Source: OMII01 sp947467385
GTDB taxonomy: Bacteria; Bdellovibrionota_C; UBA2361; OMII01
DNA length: 64,000 nt
NCBI GenBank assembly: GCA_044360075.1
Contig: JBIKLA010000001.1
Span: 1-64,000 of the forward strand
Direction: 5' to 3'
This document shows positions 1 to 9,429 of the stretch, in pieces. The notes under the pieces are model-generated. The model made no database searches. It worked only from the letters and a program-made list of their open reading frames with translations, and was not told the origin of the DNA. Positions within the stretch are counted from its first letter, which is position 1, and every line of letters starts with the position of its first letter. The position numbers and the translations under genes are program-made.

Positions 1-370
1 AATAGGAAAAACAAATCACTTTCAGCAAGTAGCCGATCAGAGGCAGCGGTGTAGTCATGGATGGCGTGAGTGGTCGCAAGATTGGAGCGGTAAGAGACAC
101 TTATTGGGCCGAGCCTGAGTTTGTAGCGTGAGCCACGAAGCGAAAAATGGCGAGTCGGTTACGCGCTCCCCCTTCCGCCACCGAGAAAGCGGAGTGTGGA
201 AGTCATCAGGGGATGGCTCAAGGGAGTCGTAGGAGGGGATTTCATCGATAGCCTGTGCGGTATCGATGAACCTAGGCATAAGCGGAGGCGCCTGAAAGTC
301 AGGGATCCCCTGTGCTTGCCACGGGGAGAGAATCGGAGCTGGGGGAGGGAAGTTGTGTGAAGGGGGCTGA

Positions 371-404
371 AACGGGGGAAAGAAAGTAACGGGGGAAAGA
401 AAGT
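371..404. repeat. 17-bp perfect tandem duplication
   Basis: The unit AACGGGGGAAAGAAAGT occurs twice head to tail (371-387 and 388-404). It is purine-rich and non-coding. A slippage duplication is the simplest explanation. Confidence 0.85.
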
Positions 405-424
405 AGCCTGGCTACAGGGGCAAA

Positions 425-465
425 CTCGCCCGTGAAGCGGGAATCGACGCGCCCGTAGGGGCGAG
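425..465 (-). terminator. GC-rich inverted repeat, possible terminator
   Basis: CTCGCCC (425-431) and GGGCGAG (459-465) are perfect 7-bp inverted arms with GC-rich sequence between them. The repeat lies immediately downstream, on the minus strand, of the glycosyltransferase stop codon, where a terminator would sit. On the minus strand the right arm is followed only by TTTG, so intrinsic termination would be weak. Confidence 0.35.
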
Positions 466-471
466 AAACAC

Positions 472-2088
472 TTACCAGCGCCGGAAGGAATCACATGCTG
501 TGAGGGCCGCTAGTACAACCGCCGGCCAGCTCCCCGGCTCGGTGGGATTCCTGTTAATGCGACCAGGAATCAGGCGAAGCGCGCACGGCGAGAGGGTCTT
601 GAGCTCTGCCTCACGGGAAGCAGGGGCAAACACAAATGCAAGCGAGCCGGAATCCTTTAGCGTTGTAAGCTCCTCAACCGAGTCGACGCTGACTGAGTAC
701 GGGGCAAGCATGCTCAGGTAGACCTTCTTGTGCAGGTTAAATGGCGCATTACGTGGGCTCAAGGCATCCGTGAGCCCAAAGAGGGCGACTTTGCCGGTCG
801 GTCCAGAGCCCCGGAGCTCACTCCGGATCGCCCGGCAGATCCTCTCAAAGGCGCTCGGTGGGCCGGCATGCAGCACGCGCTGGGTCACGTCGAGCGCTCC
901 GCGCGATATAGAGAAGCATGCATAGCCTGAGAGCAGGAAAGCCCCAAGTGTCGCCACGGTCCTGCGCCAGAACGAGGGCGCTCTGCGCGCGGCTATCGTG
1001 AGTGACGAGAGCGCCCCGATCAGGCCAGCAGCGCAGAGGAGCGCGATGCCCGGAAACGCAGGCGCAAGGTACCAGTCGAGCCGGGAGCTCAGCGCGCTCA
1101 TTCCCACTAGGGGGATAACCGACCAGGCCATGAGGTACTGGTAGCGAGGGTCGCTCCGGACACATCCGAGGGCTCCAACAAGAAAACCCACAACCACAAG
1201 CCCCACGGGCGCAACGCGGCCGCTCTTAAAGACGAGCTCTAGGTATAGATTCCATTGCTTTACGTGGTGAAACCCCTTGCCGAGGAGCCGCTCCTGAATA
1301 TTGACCGTTATCATCTGCTTTCCGGCATCTGGGATGGTGAGGATGTTGAGCCCATAGTAGAGCAGGGCAAATCCCATGGCGCACGCCGCAGGGATCCACA
1401 CGATGCGGGTGGAGCGCGAGAAGAGGCTTCGGGGCCCAATCTGAGGGAGCAGGGCTGCGTAAAAAATTACGAGTGGAAAAAAGCCAGCAGCGCTCTTCGT
1501 CAAGACAGCAAGCCCTGAGAGCACGCCGACGAGAGCTGCTAGTTTGCGTGCATGGCGCGATGAGTCTGGCTCAATTCCCGTTGCAAGAAGAGAGAGAAGC
1601 TTCCAGCCAGCAAAGAGAGCCGCGGTGGAGAGGAGCAGGAGCATGCTGTCCTGGACAGCTTCCCGCACGACGTGGCGAAAGAGGAATACGCGATTGATTG
1701 AAAGCAGAAGTGCTGCGATTGATGCGATGGTAGGGGAGCGAAACATGCCCAACGCCAACGCATACGTCAAAACAATAGTCCAAAAGCCCGCAAGTCCGTC
1801 GAGCAACCGAAATGCAAGGTTTGAGTCGCCAAAAACCAGCACAACGGCCTTCGAAAGCGCAAGCTTAAGGGGCGGCTTGCCAAAGTACGGCTGCCCATCG
1901 AGCGTTGGAGACACCCAGCGCCCGGTCTCAATCATCTCCTGCATAACGCGCACGTGGATGCCCTCATCACCGGAGGATATGGACGATGCCCCGAGGTTCC
2001 AGAAGCAGGCAAAGAAGGCAAAAGCCACAAGTGGAGCGACAAAAATGAGCCGCGGGGCAGAGGCTGTCGTTGGAAGCGCTGGTGGCAT
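472..2088 (-). CDS. GT39/ArnT-like polytopic glycosyltransferase
   Basis: Integral inner-membrane protein of the dolichyl-phosphate-mannose mannosyltransferase/ArnT superfamily, which moves a sugar from a polyprenyl-phosphate donor onto lipid, glycan or protein on the periplasmic side. After the first membrane helix comes the diagnostic acidic loop (SSGDEGIHVRVMQEM), then TLDGQPYFGKPPL, which matches the D-G-x-P-Y-x-x-K-P-P-L signature of this family, followed by many hydrophobic helices. The product is about 538 residues. I start at ATG 2088, 13 residues before the first helix and preceded by AGGGT. A GTG at 2190 would add 34 residues that look non-coding. The acceptor cannot be read from sequence. 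The neighbouring methyltransferase gene is divergent, so no operon partner helps. Confidence 0.8.
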   Translation of the reverse strand: MPPALPTTASAPRLIFVAPLVAFAFFACFWNLGASSISSGDEGIHVRVMQEMIETGRWVSPTLDGQPYFGKPPLKLALSKAVVLVFGDSNLAFRLLDGLAGFWTIVLTYALALGMFRSPTIASIAALLLSINRVFLFRHVVREAVQDSMLLLLSTAALFAGWKLLSLLATGIEPDSSRHARKLAALVGVLSGLAVLTKSAAGFFPLVIFYAALLPQIGPRSLFSRSTRIVWIPAACAMGFALLYYGLNILTIPDAGKQMITVNIQERLLGKGFHHVKQWNLYLELVFKSGRVAPVGLVVVGFLVGALGCVRSDPRYQYLMAWSVIPLVGMSALSSRLDWYLAPAFPGIALLCAAGLIGALSSLTIAARRAPSFWRRTVATLGAFLLSGYACFSISRGALDVTQRVLHAGPPSAFERICRAIRSELRGSGPTGKVALFGLTDALSPRNAPFNLHKKVYLSMLAPYSVSVDSVEELTTLKDSGSLAFVFAPASREAELKTLSPCALRLIPGRINRNPTEPGSWPAVVLAALTACDSFRRW

Positions 2089-2510
2089 ACGGACAACCCT
2101 AGCAGCCCTCTGGGGCGGTGCCAACGCGAGAGGAACGTGAGCGCTTAGCCCCCGGCTATTCTTGGGCCACAGGAGTGGTCGCAGCCGCACAAATCGCTTG
2201 AGTGGCTAACTCAATACGCCCGTGAACGTGCCGGTCACGCAAACGTTGCGCGAGCTAGGGACGGCTAGCACAGCGGTCGGACACGAGCACGAGGTATGGG
2301 AGGACTGCGGGTGCGAACGGGCGTCCCTTCCGCTGAGGCCTAGCCGTAGCTGGCAAAGGCACGTCAAGCCTAGGATACCCACAAGTGGTAGTCGCAATCG
2401 CTCTCGTTGTTTCAATTAGTTAGTTCGTTTTGTGGCTCTTTTGCGTTGTGAGACACCCACGAACAGGTGTGGTAAAGTCGCGCCACAGTTTTGGGAGTGA
2501 AAATTCACAG
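2089..2510. other. Divergent intergenic region
   Basis: About 420 bases separate the divergent glycosyltransferase and methyltransferase genes and should hold both promoters. Short overlapping frames on both strands have no ribosome binding site and arginine/serine-rich translations typical of shadow frames. A small inverted repeat, GCTAG/CTAGC, lies near 2250. I see no confident promoter hexamers. Confidence 0.4.
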
Positions 2511-3524
2511 ATGTCGACAGAGGAAAACTTACTTCAAACGCTCGCTAGGCCGATCGTCTTTCAGGTGCCGAGGAGACTCACTGCGCCGCCGTCGTGGACG
2601 ATGCATCCGCCGCTTGCGATGTGGCTGATAGACATCCTGCGGCCATCGGTGTTCGTTGAGCTTGGTACCTACAGCGGCACGTCCTACTGCGCCTTCTGTC
2701 AGGCAGTGCAGCAGCTAAACCTTCCGTCAAAGTGCTACGCCGTGGACACGTGGAAGGGCGATCCGCACGCGAGCACATACGGCGAAGAGGTGCTGCAAGA
2801 GCTTAGTGCCTACCACGACGCAAACTACGCATCTTTTTCGCGCCTCGTACGGGAGGATTTTGACGGGGCCCTTTCCCACTTTGCAGATGGCAGCATCGAT
2901 CTTCTGCATATAGATGGTTACCACACCTATGACGCGGTGAAGCATGACTTCGAGTCGTGGCGCCCGAAGCTCTCGAATCGGGGGGTCGTGTTGTTCCACG
3001 ACATTAACGTGTATGAGCGTGACTTTGGAGTGGCGCAGCTCTGGGGCGAGCTCAAGGGCCAGTACCCGTCGATTGAAGTGCTTCACGGGCACGGCCTTGG
3101 CATCCTGCTGGTCGGAAGCGATGTGCCCGCAGGGCTCCGAAACCTGGCTGATCGGCTGCAAGCCTCAGCTGACGATCTGCTCCTCTTCCAGGCTTTCTTT
3201 GCGCACCTTGGGCGCGCGTGCCTGCTGGAGGTTCAGGATTCCCAGAAAGGAACCGAGAACCGGCGACTGGAAGCGCGGGTTGTTGAGCTTGAGCAGCAGA
3301 ACTCCCAGGCAAGAGCCCATATCCAGAGCCTGAAAGATCGGGCCGGTGAGCTTGAAGATCGGGCCGGTGAGCTTGAGGCAGAGAAGGCGCAGATTGGACA
3401 GGACCTCAACCACGAGATCACACGGCTTGGGCGTGAACTCCGAGAAGAGCGGGCCAAGCCTAAGGGGATGCTGGCGCCCCTTCGAATCATGAAGCGGGCT
3501 GTGGTGGGACCGCGCTCAGAGTAA
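2511..3524 (+). CDS. Class I SAM-dependent methyltransferase with C-terminal coiled coil
   Basis: Methyltransferase of the Methyltransf_24/cephalosporin-hydroxylase-like group, often found with surface polysaccharide genes. Motif I is seen as FVELGTYSGTSYCAF, followed by YAVDTWKGDP with the acidic SAM-ribose-binding residue, and then DLLHIDGYHTYDAVKHD and GVVLFHDIN, typical of this group. The last third is charged and heptad-like and contains two copies of DRAGELE from a duplicated 21-bp unit. The ATG at 2511 (MSTEENLL) is preferred over a TTG at 2430 because the latter adds 27 residues before the conserved region. The substrate is unknown. A role in surface glycan modification is inferred from family and from the glycosyltransferase next door. 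Confidence 0.8.
   Translation: MSTEENLLQTLARPIVFQVPRRLTAPPSWTMHPPLAMWLIDILRPSVFVELGTYSGTSYCAFCQAVQQLNLPSKCYAVDTWKGDPHASTYGEEVLQELSAYHDANYASFSRLVREDFDGALSHFADGSIDLLHIDGYHTYDAVKHDFESWRPKLSNRGVVLFHDINVYERDFGVAQLWGELKGQYPSIEVLHGHGLGILLVGSDVPAGLRNLADRLQASADDLLLFQAFFAHLGRACLLEVQDSQKGTENRRLEARVVELEQQNSQARAHIQSLKDRAGELEDRAGELEAEKAQIGQDLNHEITRLGRELREERAKPKGMLAPLRIMKRAVVGPRSE
3336..3377 (+). repeat. 21-bp in-frame tandem duplication in the methyltransferase gene
   Basis: Two copies of a 21-bp unit (3336-3356, 3357-3377) differ only at the last base and encode DRAGELE twice. The unit is a multiple of three and of the heptad length, so it lengthens the coiled coil by one heptad without breaking the frame. 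Confidence 0.9.
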
Positions 3525-3672
3525 CACGACGGGACTAGCGGGAAGACAACAAAGAGCCAGAGCTCTGGGACCTTTGCTGAAAGCGTTAGTGGCTTACGGG
3601 CAACTCCGTGCAGCGCTTTTTCGTGCTGCCAACGAGAAGGCGTCCAGCCTTGCAAGTCGAAAGCTCTCGTGG

Positions 3673-6600
3673 CTAGTAGGAGTAGCTCCGCGAGAGTAGC
3701 CCATGTGAGGCGCCTCGCTTGAGGAGCGGGTCGAGCGACTCAACCGACCTTGTGTCGATGTAGACGATCTCGCCGATTCGCTCCAGTTTTCCGGAAACCA
3801 GAAGCGCGGCGCTCATCATGACCGTGCGGTGGGTCTCCTCAAACAGCGCTGGGCGTATGATGAGGTTGAGCGAGCCGGTTTCGTCCTCAAGGGTGATAAA
3901 GACAACGCCCTTTGCTGTTCCTGGGCGCTGCCGAATGATGGCGAGCCCGGCAGAGGAAACAGCAGCGCCGACCGGCATGCCGTTTTTTGAAGAAAGCTGC
4001 TCTGCAGTCAGCGCTCCCCGATCGGACAGGTATGGCCGGAGAAACTGCATCGGGTGGGCGCGCAGCGAGAGCCCGGTTGCGGCGTAGTCCTGAAACATCT
4101 CGCGCTGGGGCGTTGATTGCGGAAGGTCTGGTTCAGCGCCGTTGCTGCGGCGCGTGAGGAGCGCATCAAGCGGGGCAGGCTTTGGTGTAAGATCGTGAAT
4201 CTCCCAGTGGGCTGAGCGGCGCCCCAGGCGCACTGAGCCAAAGGCATCAGCGTGGGCAAGGCGGCCGAGGGTAGATTTCGATACGCCGATGTCGCGATTC
4301 CACAGCTCGCCGACAGATGCGAACTCACCGCCAGTCTGTACCGACGCCCCGAGCGCTTCTGCGTGGTCCCGCCGCAGGCCATGGACAAGGCGCAGCCCTA
4401 GCTGCAGGGTTGGACCGCGAGAGCACTCAACGGAGCAGTCCCAGGCGCTTCGGTTTGCGTCGATACGCGAGACGGTGACACCGTGGCGCTGCGCATCGCG
4501 GAGGATCTGGGCCGGGGCATAGAAGCCCATGGGCTGACTATTGAGCAGCGCGCATGCGAATTCAGCCGGGTAGTGGCGCTTAATCCACGCCGACGCGTAC
4601 ACGAGCAGGGCAAACGATGCGGCATGCGACTCAGGGAACCCGTATTCGCTAAAGCCCTTAATCTGGTTGAGGCAGGTGTCGGCGAACTCGGCTGAGTAGC
4701 CGTTCGCAAGCATTCCCTTTGTAATCTTCTCCTTAAAAGCTTCGATGACGCCCTTGTGCGTCTTCCAGGCAGCCATGGCGCGCCTGAGCTTTTCGGCTTC
4801 GCCGGGAGAGAAATTTGCAAGCGTTATAGCGAGGCGCATCGCCTGCTCCTGAAAGATCGGAACGCCGAGGGTCTTTCCGAGGATCCTCCTGACTCGCTCG
4901 TCGGGGAAGTATGGCTTCTCAAGGCCGTTTCTCCGCCTTAAGAAGGGGTGCACCATATTGCCCTGGATCGGGCCTGGGCGAACGATCGCTACCTCTATGA
5001 CGATATCGTAGAAGCAGCGCGGCTTAAGCCGGGGGAGCATCGACATCTGGGCCCGCGACTCAACCTGGAAGACCCCAACGGTGTCTGACGAGCACAGCAT
5101 GTCGTACACCTGCGGGTCCTCAGGCGGTATCGAGTAGAGCTCAAGCTTCTCGCTGCGCCGCGAGTTGATGAGATCGAGCGCCTTCCGGATGCACGTGAGC
5201 ATGCCGAGCGCCAGGATATCGATCTTGAGCATTCCAAGCTCCTCGATGTCGTTCTTGTCCCACTCAATCATCGTGCGGCTTTCCATGCCGGTGTTGATGA
5301 TTGGAACGATCTCGCACAGGGGGTCGTGCGAGATGATAAACCCACCAACGTGCTGAGAGAGGTGGCGGGGAAACCCAATGAGCTCCTGCGTGAGCAAGAG
5401 CGCGTTTCGGATCGTTGCGTCAGCGGGCGAGAGGCCAAGGTCTGAGAGGGTGTCGGCGGTGATGGTGTAGTCCGTCCAGCGGTGAACCTCCTTGGCGAGC
5501 TTGTCGACGATCTCAAGCGAGAGCCCAAGCGCCTTGCCCACCTCGCGCACAGCGCTTCGCGCGCGGTAGGTGACGACCTCTGCCGCTATAGCGGCACGCT
5601 CGCGGCCATACTTTCCGTAAATGTACTGGATGACCTCCTCCCGCCGCTCGTGCTCGAAGTCGATGTCAATGTCAGGCGGCTCCTGGCGCTCTTTGCTCAC
5701 AAAGCGCGCAAAGAGGAGATCTATCTGCGCCGGATCGACAGAGGTGATTCCCAGGCAGAAGCAGACGCTTGAGTTGGCGGCAGCGCCGCGGCCCTGGCAC
5801 AGGATCCCCTTGCTGCGTGCGAAGGTGACGATGTCATAACACGTGAGGAAGTACTTTTCGTACTGCAGCTCATGAATGAGAGCGAGCTCCTCACGAAGGG
5901 TAGACTGCACATGCTCGGGAACCCCGTTAGGGTAGCGCTCGCGTGCCCCTTGCCTAACGACTGCTGTGAGGTGCTCAAGGGGAGAGGTCTCAGCTGGGCA
6001 GATCTCCTCAGGGTAGGTGTACGTAAGCTCCCGCAGGGAAAACTGCGATGCCATCTCGGTTATTTTCTGAGTTTGGGTGATCGCTTCCGGGATGTCACGG
6101 AAGAGCCGCTGCATCTCAAGGGGATGCTTTAAAAATCGCTCTCCGTTCTGGAAGAGCCGATACCCTGCCTGCTGCACGGTGGTCTTCTCGCGAATGCAGG
6201 TCGCGACATCGTGCAGGGGCTTCCGGTCAGGGATGTGGTAGTGCACGTCGTTTGTGGCAACCACCGAGATGCCAAGCGAGCGGGCGGCTGAGCGCGCTGC
6301 GTGCACCATGCGCACGTTGTTTGGGCCGTAGTTGAGGGTGAGTGCTATCGAGAGGAGTTGTGGGTTCGGGGAGGCATCCCGGACAAGAGAGGCTAACTTT
6401 AAGAAAATCTCGCCCCGCGATGCGGCAGCCTCCGCGCCGTCGCTGATGCCTGCGTAGTGAAGCCTAGTTTGGAAGAAGGGGGGCACGAGGACCGTGACAA
6501 AGTGCTTAAGGTGAGGGAGGAGGTCGTGCAGGTTTAAGAAAAAGTCGCTCTTTGACACCTCGCGCTTGCCATGTGTGAGGAGCCGGCTGAGCGCTGCATA

Positions 6601-6897
6601 GCCGGTGCGGCTGCTGGGATAGAGGAGCAGGGAGCTTTGGCAGTACTGCGAGCTTCGGTCGCGCAGGGACGCCGAGATAAGCCCCTGAAAGTCGACCTCA
6701 ACGCGGCAGCCGAGCAGGAACTGAATGCCTGCTTCCTGGGCAGCCGTGTGCGCCCGGACAACGCCGGAGAGCGTGTTGTAGTCGGTGATTCCGATAGCCC
6801 TGTACCCAAGCTCAGCGGCGCGCCACACGTACTCATGGGGGTGGCTTGCGCCGCGCAGGAAGGAGAAGTTAGTCGCCGTTTGAAGCTCTGAGTACAT
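3673..6897 (-). CDS. dnaE2: Error-prone DNA polymerase III alpha subunit DnaE2 (ImuC)
   Basis: Translesion C-family DNA polymerase, the catalytic member of the ImuA-ImuB-DnaE2 mutasome. The product is about 1074 residues, normal for DnaE2. It opens with the PHP domain (YSELQTATNFSFLRGASHP, then ITDYNTLSG). The palm carries EPPDIDIDFEHERR, which holds two of the catalytic aspartates, and the C-terminus has an OB-fold (GVVFITLEDETGSLNLIIRP). ATG 6897 is chosen because GAGG lies 7 bases upstream; a longer frame from 6933 would only add residues overlapping imuB. The gene follows the imuB stop by 8 bases, so the three genes are one transcript, expected to be damage-inducible through the repeat upstream of imuA. 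Confidence 0.95.
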   Translation of the reverse strand: MYSELQTATNFSFLRGASHPHEYVWRAAELGYRAIGITDYNTLSGVVRAHTAAQEAGIQFLLGCRVEVDFQGLISASLRDRSSQYCQSSLLLYPSSRTGYAALSRLLTHGKREVSKSDFFLNLHDLLPHLKHFVTVLVPPFFQTRLHYAGISDGAEAAASRGEIFLKLASLVRDASPNPQLLSIALTLNYGPNNVRMVHAARSAARSLGISVVATNDVHYHIPDRKPLHDVATCIREKTTVQQAGYRLFQNGERFLKHPLEMQRLFRDIPEAITQTQKITEMASQFSLRELTYTYPEEICPAETSPLEHLTAVVRQGARERYPNGVPEHVQSTLREELALIHELQYEKYFLTCYDIVTFARSKGILCQGRGAAANSSVCFCLGITSVDPAQIDLLFARFVSKERQEPPDIDIDFEHERREEVIQYIYGKYGRERAAIAAEVVTYRARSAVREVGKALGLSLEIVDKLAKEVHRWTDYTITADTLSDLGLSPADATIRNALLLTQELIGFPRHLSQHVGGFIISHDPLCEIVPIINTGMESRTMIEWDKNDIEELGMLKIDILALGMLTCIRKALDLINSRRSEKLELYSIPPEDPQVYDMLCSSDTVGVFQVESRAQMSMLPRLKPRCFYDIVIEVAIVRPGPIQGNMVHPFLRRRNGLEKPYFPDERVRRILGKTLGVPIFQEQAMRLAITLANFSPGEAEKLRRAMAAWKTHKGVIEAFKEKITKGMLANGYSAEFADTCLNQIKGFSEYGFPESHAASFALLVYASAWIKRHYPAEFACALLNSQPMGFYAPAQILRDAQRHGVTVSRIDANRSAWDCSVECSRGPTLQLGLRLVHGLRRDHAEALGASVQTGGEFASVGELWNRDIGVSKSTLGRLAHADAFGSVRLGRRSAHWEIHDLTPKPAPLDALLTRRSNGAEPDLPQSTPQREMFQDYAATGLSLRAHPMQFLRPYLSDRGALTAEQLSSKNGMPVGAAVSSAGLAIIRQRPGTAKGVVFITLEDETGSLNLIIRPALFEETHRTVMMSAALLVSGKLERIGEIVYIDTRSVESLDPLLKRGASHGLLSRSYSY

Positions 6898-6905
6898 GGG
6901 AATCC

Positions 6906-8498
6906 TCACACCCAAACGCCGTGCAGGAACCACGAGAGTGACCGCTGGTCTCGGTACACCCAGAGCCAGCGCCCAGAGTCATCCTGAACTTTAAAGTAAT
7001 CGCGCTCAGAGAACTGGGAGCGCTCAAGAGATGAGGCCCACCACTCAGGGGCAATCCGCTCTGGCCCGATACCAGTAATGATCTTTACCTTCTTGCCCCG
7101 CCACTGAATAAAGGACGGCGGCTTGTCGGGCAGCATTGCAATCGTTGTGACCGGCTCAGGTTGCGGAAGGAGCAGGGAGGGGCGCTCCCGAAGGTTGTAT
7201 GGGGCAATCGGGCTGTGAAGATCGCCGTGCGAGTCCTCATTGAGGGCAGGCGTGTACGAAAATGAGCGCTCGGGAATGTACGAGCGCGAAAGCGACGCGC
7301 GCATAATCTTTGACTTTCCGAGGCGCACAGAGAGGGCGTTCATGAGCTCGTCGTGCTCACGCGGAGAGCGCGGCTCGTCACGCGAAGAGGCGAGAGCACG
7401 CTGCTCCGTGGCTGCCTCCTCAACTTGCCCGGCGCGCAGCACGATTCTGTGCACCTCACCCAAAAAGTTCATCCCCTCTATGACGGGCTCAATAATTGCT
7501 GAAAGGTGGGCGATGTCGTCTGTTGCCGCTGCGAGCGGAAACTCCTTGGTGATTGACGATGCCGCAGTGTCATGCAGCGTCAGGAAGAAGTATTTGGCGC
7601 GCTTTGAGCGGCGCTTGAGCTGCGACAGGAGGTCGGCAAAGAGGTGATTAATGGCGATAACGATACTTTTTCGGTTCGCTAGCGGAGGCTCAAAGGTGCG
7701 CTGTGCCCGGTATGTTTGCGGCGGGGTAATGGCATGCAGCCGCTCTTCGACTGCGCCGAGCGCCTGCTCAAGGCGGTAGAGGAGGAACTTGCCGAATCGC
7801 TGTGACAGTGAGAGCCGCGGCAGGTTAAGCAGTTGGCCGATGACTGAAACCCCCACGTCAGCCAGCAGCATTGTGGCCTTGTCATCGATGCGGAGCGCCT
7901 TGACGGGGAGAAGCGCCAAGGCCTGCGCGACCCCCGCAGGTGATAGGACGACAACAGGAGATCCTGGGGCTCCGTACCGCGAGAGCGCCCAGGCAGCGCC
8001 AAGGGTTGGCGCAACGGCGACTTGCGCAGCCCCATTAAAAAGGGCCAAGAGCGATGAGGCAAAAGCTGATATGTCTCCATGCAGCTTTTGCGTGCCCGTG
8101 AGGTCCAGGGTGATGCCGTAGTGCAGGGCGGAGATCTCAGAGAGCTTGCCGCAAGCCTTTGCGTTAAAGAGGGCGTCATCGAGCGCAACGAGGGGAGAGA
8201 ATCGCAGGCACCACGTGGCAAGGGTGTAGAGGGCGCGGCAGTCACGAACTGGGTCAAAAGGCTCAACGTAGGCACCTGGCGCCATGGCTTGGGCAAGCGG
8301 CAGTGGCATCCCGGGGCGCACGCCGCGCCGCGCCGCGCGCGAGCAGCAGCGCTGGATCGCAATCTGTAGTGATGAGGCGCTCGTCAGGAGTATGGGGGTG
8401 TCCAGGGCGCTATGTCCCGAAGTGCCTAGCTTTCTCTTCGTGACCTGCACTGACCATTCTGGGAAGTACGCGCAGAGATATGTCCTCTCCCGGTTCAT
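6906..8498 (-). CDS. imuB: ImuB, Y-family polymerase-like mutasome hub
   Basis: Y-family DNA polymerase homologue that in known ImuB proteins has lost catalytic residues and bridges DnaE2, ImuA and the beta clamp. The N-terminus (RTYLCAYFPEWSVQVT) matches ImuB, where canonical Y-family polymerases have the first catalytic Asp in the corresponding strand; here that strand reads LCAYFPEW without an Asp. The middle contains little-finger-like sequence and the C-terminus ends in the conserved Trp-rich tail (YFKVQDDSGRWLWVYRDQ). The ATG at 8498 has GGAGG six bases upstream. The gene overlaps the 3' end of imuA by 89 bases, so translation of the two is probably coupled. Confidence 0.92.
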   Translation of the reverse strand: MNRERTYLCAYFPEWSVQVTKRKLGTSGHSALDTPILLTSASSLQIAIQRCCSRAARRGVRPGMPLPLAQAMAPGAYVEPFDPVRDCRALYTLATWCLRFSPLVALDDALFNAKACGKLSEISALHYGITLDLTGTQKLHGDISAFASSLLALFNGAAQVAVAPTLGAAWALSRYGAPGSPVVVLSPAGVAQALALLPVKALRIDDKATMLLADVGVSVIGQLLNLPRLSLSQRFGKFLLYRLEQALGAVEERLHAITPPQTYRAQRTFEPPLANRKSIVIAINHLFADLLSQLKRRSKRAKYFFLTLHDTAASSITKEFPLAAATDDIAHLSAIIEPVIEGMNFLGEVHRIVLRAGQVEEAATEQRALASSRDEPRSPREHDELMNALSVRLGKSKIMRASLSRSYIPERSFSYTPALNEDSHGDLHSPIAPYNLRERPSLLLPQPEPVTTIAMLPDKPPSFIQWRGKKVKIITGIGPERIAPEWWASSLERSQFSERDYFKVQDDSGRWLWVYRDQRSLSWFLHGVWV

Positions 8499-9243
8499 GT
8501 CCACCCTCCAAAGTTATGAGCCACGAGGCATTGCCGAGGGAGCCGCCCTTGAGCCTCTTGAGCGAAAGCTCCCATGCCGGGGCTTCTGAATCGGAGGGAG
8601 AGGGCGAGATCTCCCAACGGGACGCAGCAGCACTTGGCGAGGAAAAATCTTCGTGTTTTCGAAGCAAAATAGCAGTTGCACCGATGCTCTTTGCAGCGAG
8701 GGCTAGCCGGCGAGTCACCGTGAGCGAGGCACGGGGAGCATCTGCGATGACCAGCTTGACGGCTGGGGAGCGGAGCGCAGTTTCAATAGCCCACAGCGCA
8801 AGCTTCTCGGTTGGGGGATCGATAAAGAGGCAAGAGCGTAGGTGCTCTGGCGGAAGGGAGAATGGAGTTGGCCAGCAGCGTCTTCCGATCCAAAGAACAG
8901 AGAAAGGAAACTCTTCGGTGTTCGTGCGCTTCCAGAGGCTCCTGGGAGACGCGTAGTATGAAGCTATGGCGTTGCGCGAGAGAATTGCGGGCAGCATCGT
9001 TGGCACCGCAATGAGCGAGGCGTAGTTGCGAACAACAAACTCATGCACGGCGCCACACGCCAGCCCACCGTGGGGGAGGGCAGCGTCGATCTCTGTAGCC
9101 CCAAACGGGATCGCCTCGGCAGTGGTGGCCTTCCACGGAGGAGGGGCCTCGGCAGGAGATCCCTGCCAGAGGACGCCCCGCGAAAGAAGCGTTTCGAGCG
9201 ACGGGGGCTGGGTCTCAGAGAGAGCTTGTGTGGTGAGAGCCAT
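8410..9243 (-). CDS. imuA: ImuA, RecA-like mutasome accessory protein
   Basis: First gene of the cassette. ImuA proteins are RecA/SulA-like and bind ImuB and RecA. The conserved start of the RecA-like domain is seen as AIPFGATEIDAALPHGGLACGAVHEF. Later come PFSVLWIGRR, the strand LVIADAPRASLTVTRRLALAAKS, and SRWEISPSP, as in family members. The product is 277 residues. The C-terminal tail is encoded in the overlap with imuB and looks less conserved. No good Shine-Dalgarno precedes ATG 9243. The assignment rests on sequence plus the neighbouring imuB and dnaE2. Confidence 0.88.
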   Translation of the reverse strand: MALTTQALSETQPPSLETLLSRGVLWQGSPAEAPPPWKATTAEAIPFGATEIDAALPHGGLACGAVHEFVVRNYASLIAVPTMLPAILSRNAIASYYASPRSLWKRTNTEEFPFSVLWIGRRCWPTPFSLPPEHLRSCLFIDPPTEKLALWAIETALRSPAVKLVIADAPRASLTVTRRLALAAKSIGATAILLRKHEDFSSPSAAASRWEISPSPSDSEAPAWELSLKRLKGGSLGNASWLITLEGGHEPGEDISLRVLPRMVSAGHEEKARHFGT

Positions 9244-9293
9244 AGTATTTCGGATACGAATAGTAATCGGTGAACTGGTATTTCAGTATATTT

Positions 9294-9310
9294 CTATACT
9301 AGAAGTATAG
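9294..9310. promoter_or_regulatory. Perfect inverted repeat, candidate SOS (LexA-type) operator of imuA-imuB-dnaE2
   Basis: CTATACT (9294-9300), spacer AGA, AGTATAG (9304-9310): perfect 7-bp arms centred about 59 bases upstream of the imuA start in an AT-rich stretch. The site overlaps TATACT/TATAGA hexamers that could serve as -10 elements on the minus strand. imuA-imuB-dnaE2 cassettes are normally LexA-controlled, and LexA sites differ widely between phyla; the Bdellovibrio-type site also has short palindromic arms around a 3-base spacer. Binding by LexA is inferred. Confidence 0.5.
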
Positions 9311-9429
9311 TGATGCATCAAGGGGGATGTAGGATGCGGAGATTTTACGACATGCTATTACTTATTGATATCAGTACATTAGGACGATCTTTGGGGGGCT
9401 TTTGAACCGCCATTCGTGCCGCAAGGGCG

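Larger units (their letters stand above)
1..471. other. Left-edge stretch without a convincing gene
   Basis: No reading frame here looks like a real protein with a ribosome binding site. A minus-strand frame at 55-279 starts with a protein-like sequence (MPRFIDTAQAIDEI) but has no Shine-Dalgarno and turns into low-complexity sequence, so I do not call it. The stretch holds a 17-bp tandem duplication (371-404) and a GC-rich inverted repeat (425-465) just beyond the stop of the neighbouring minus-strand glycosyltransferase gene. Confidence 0.5.
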
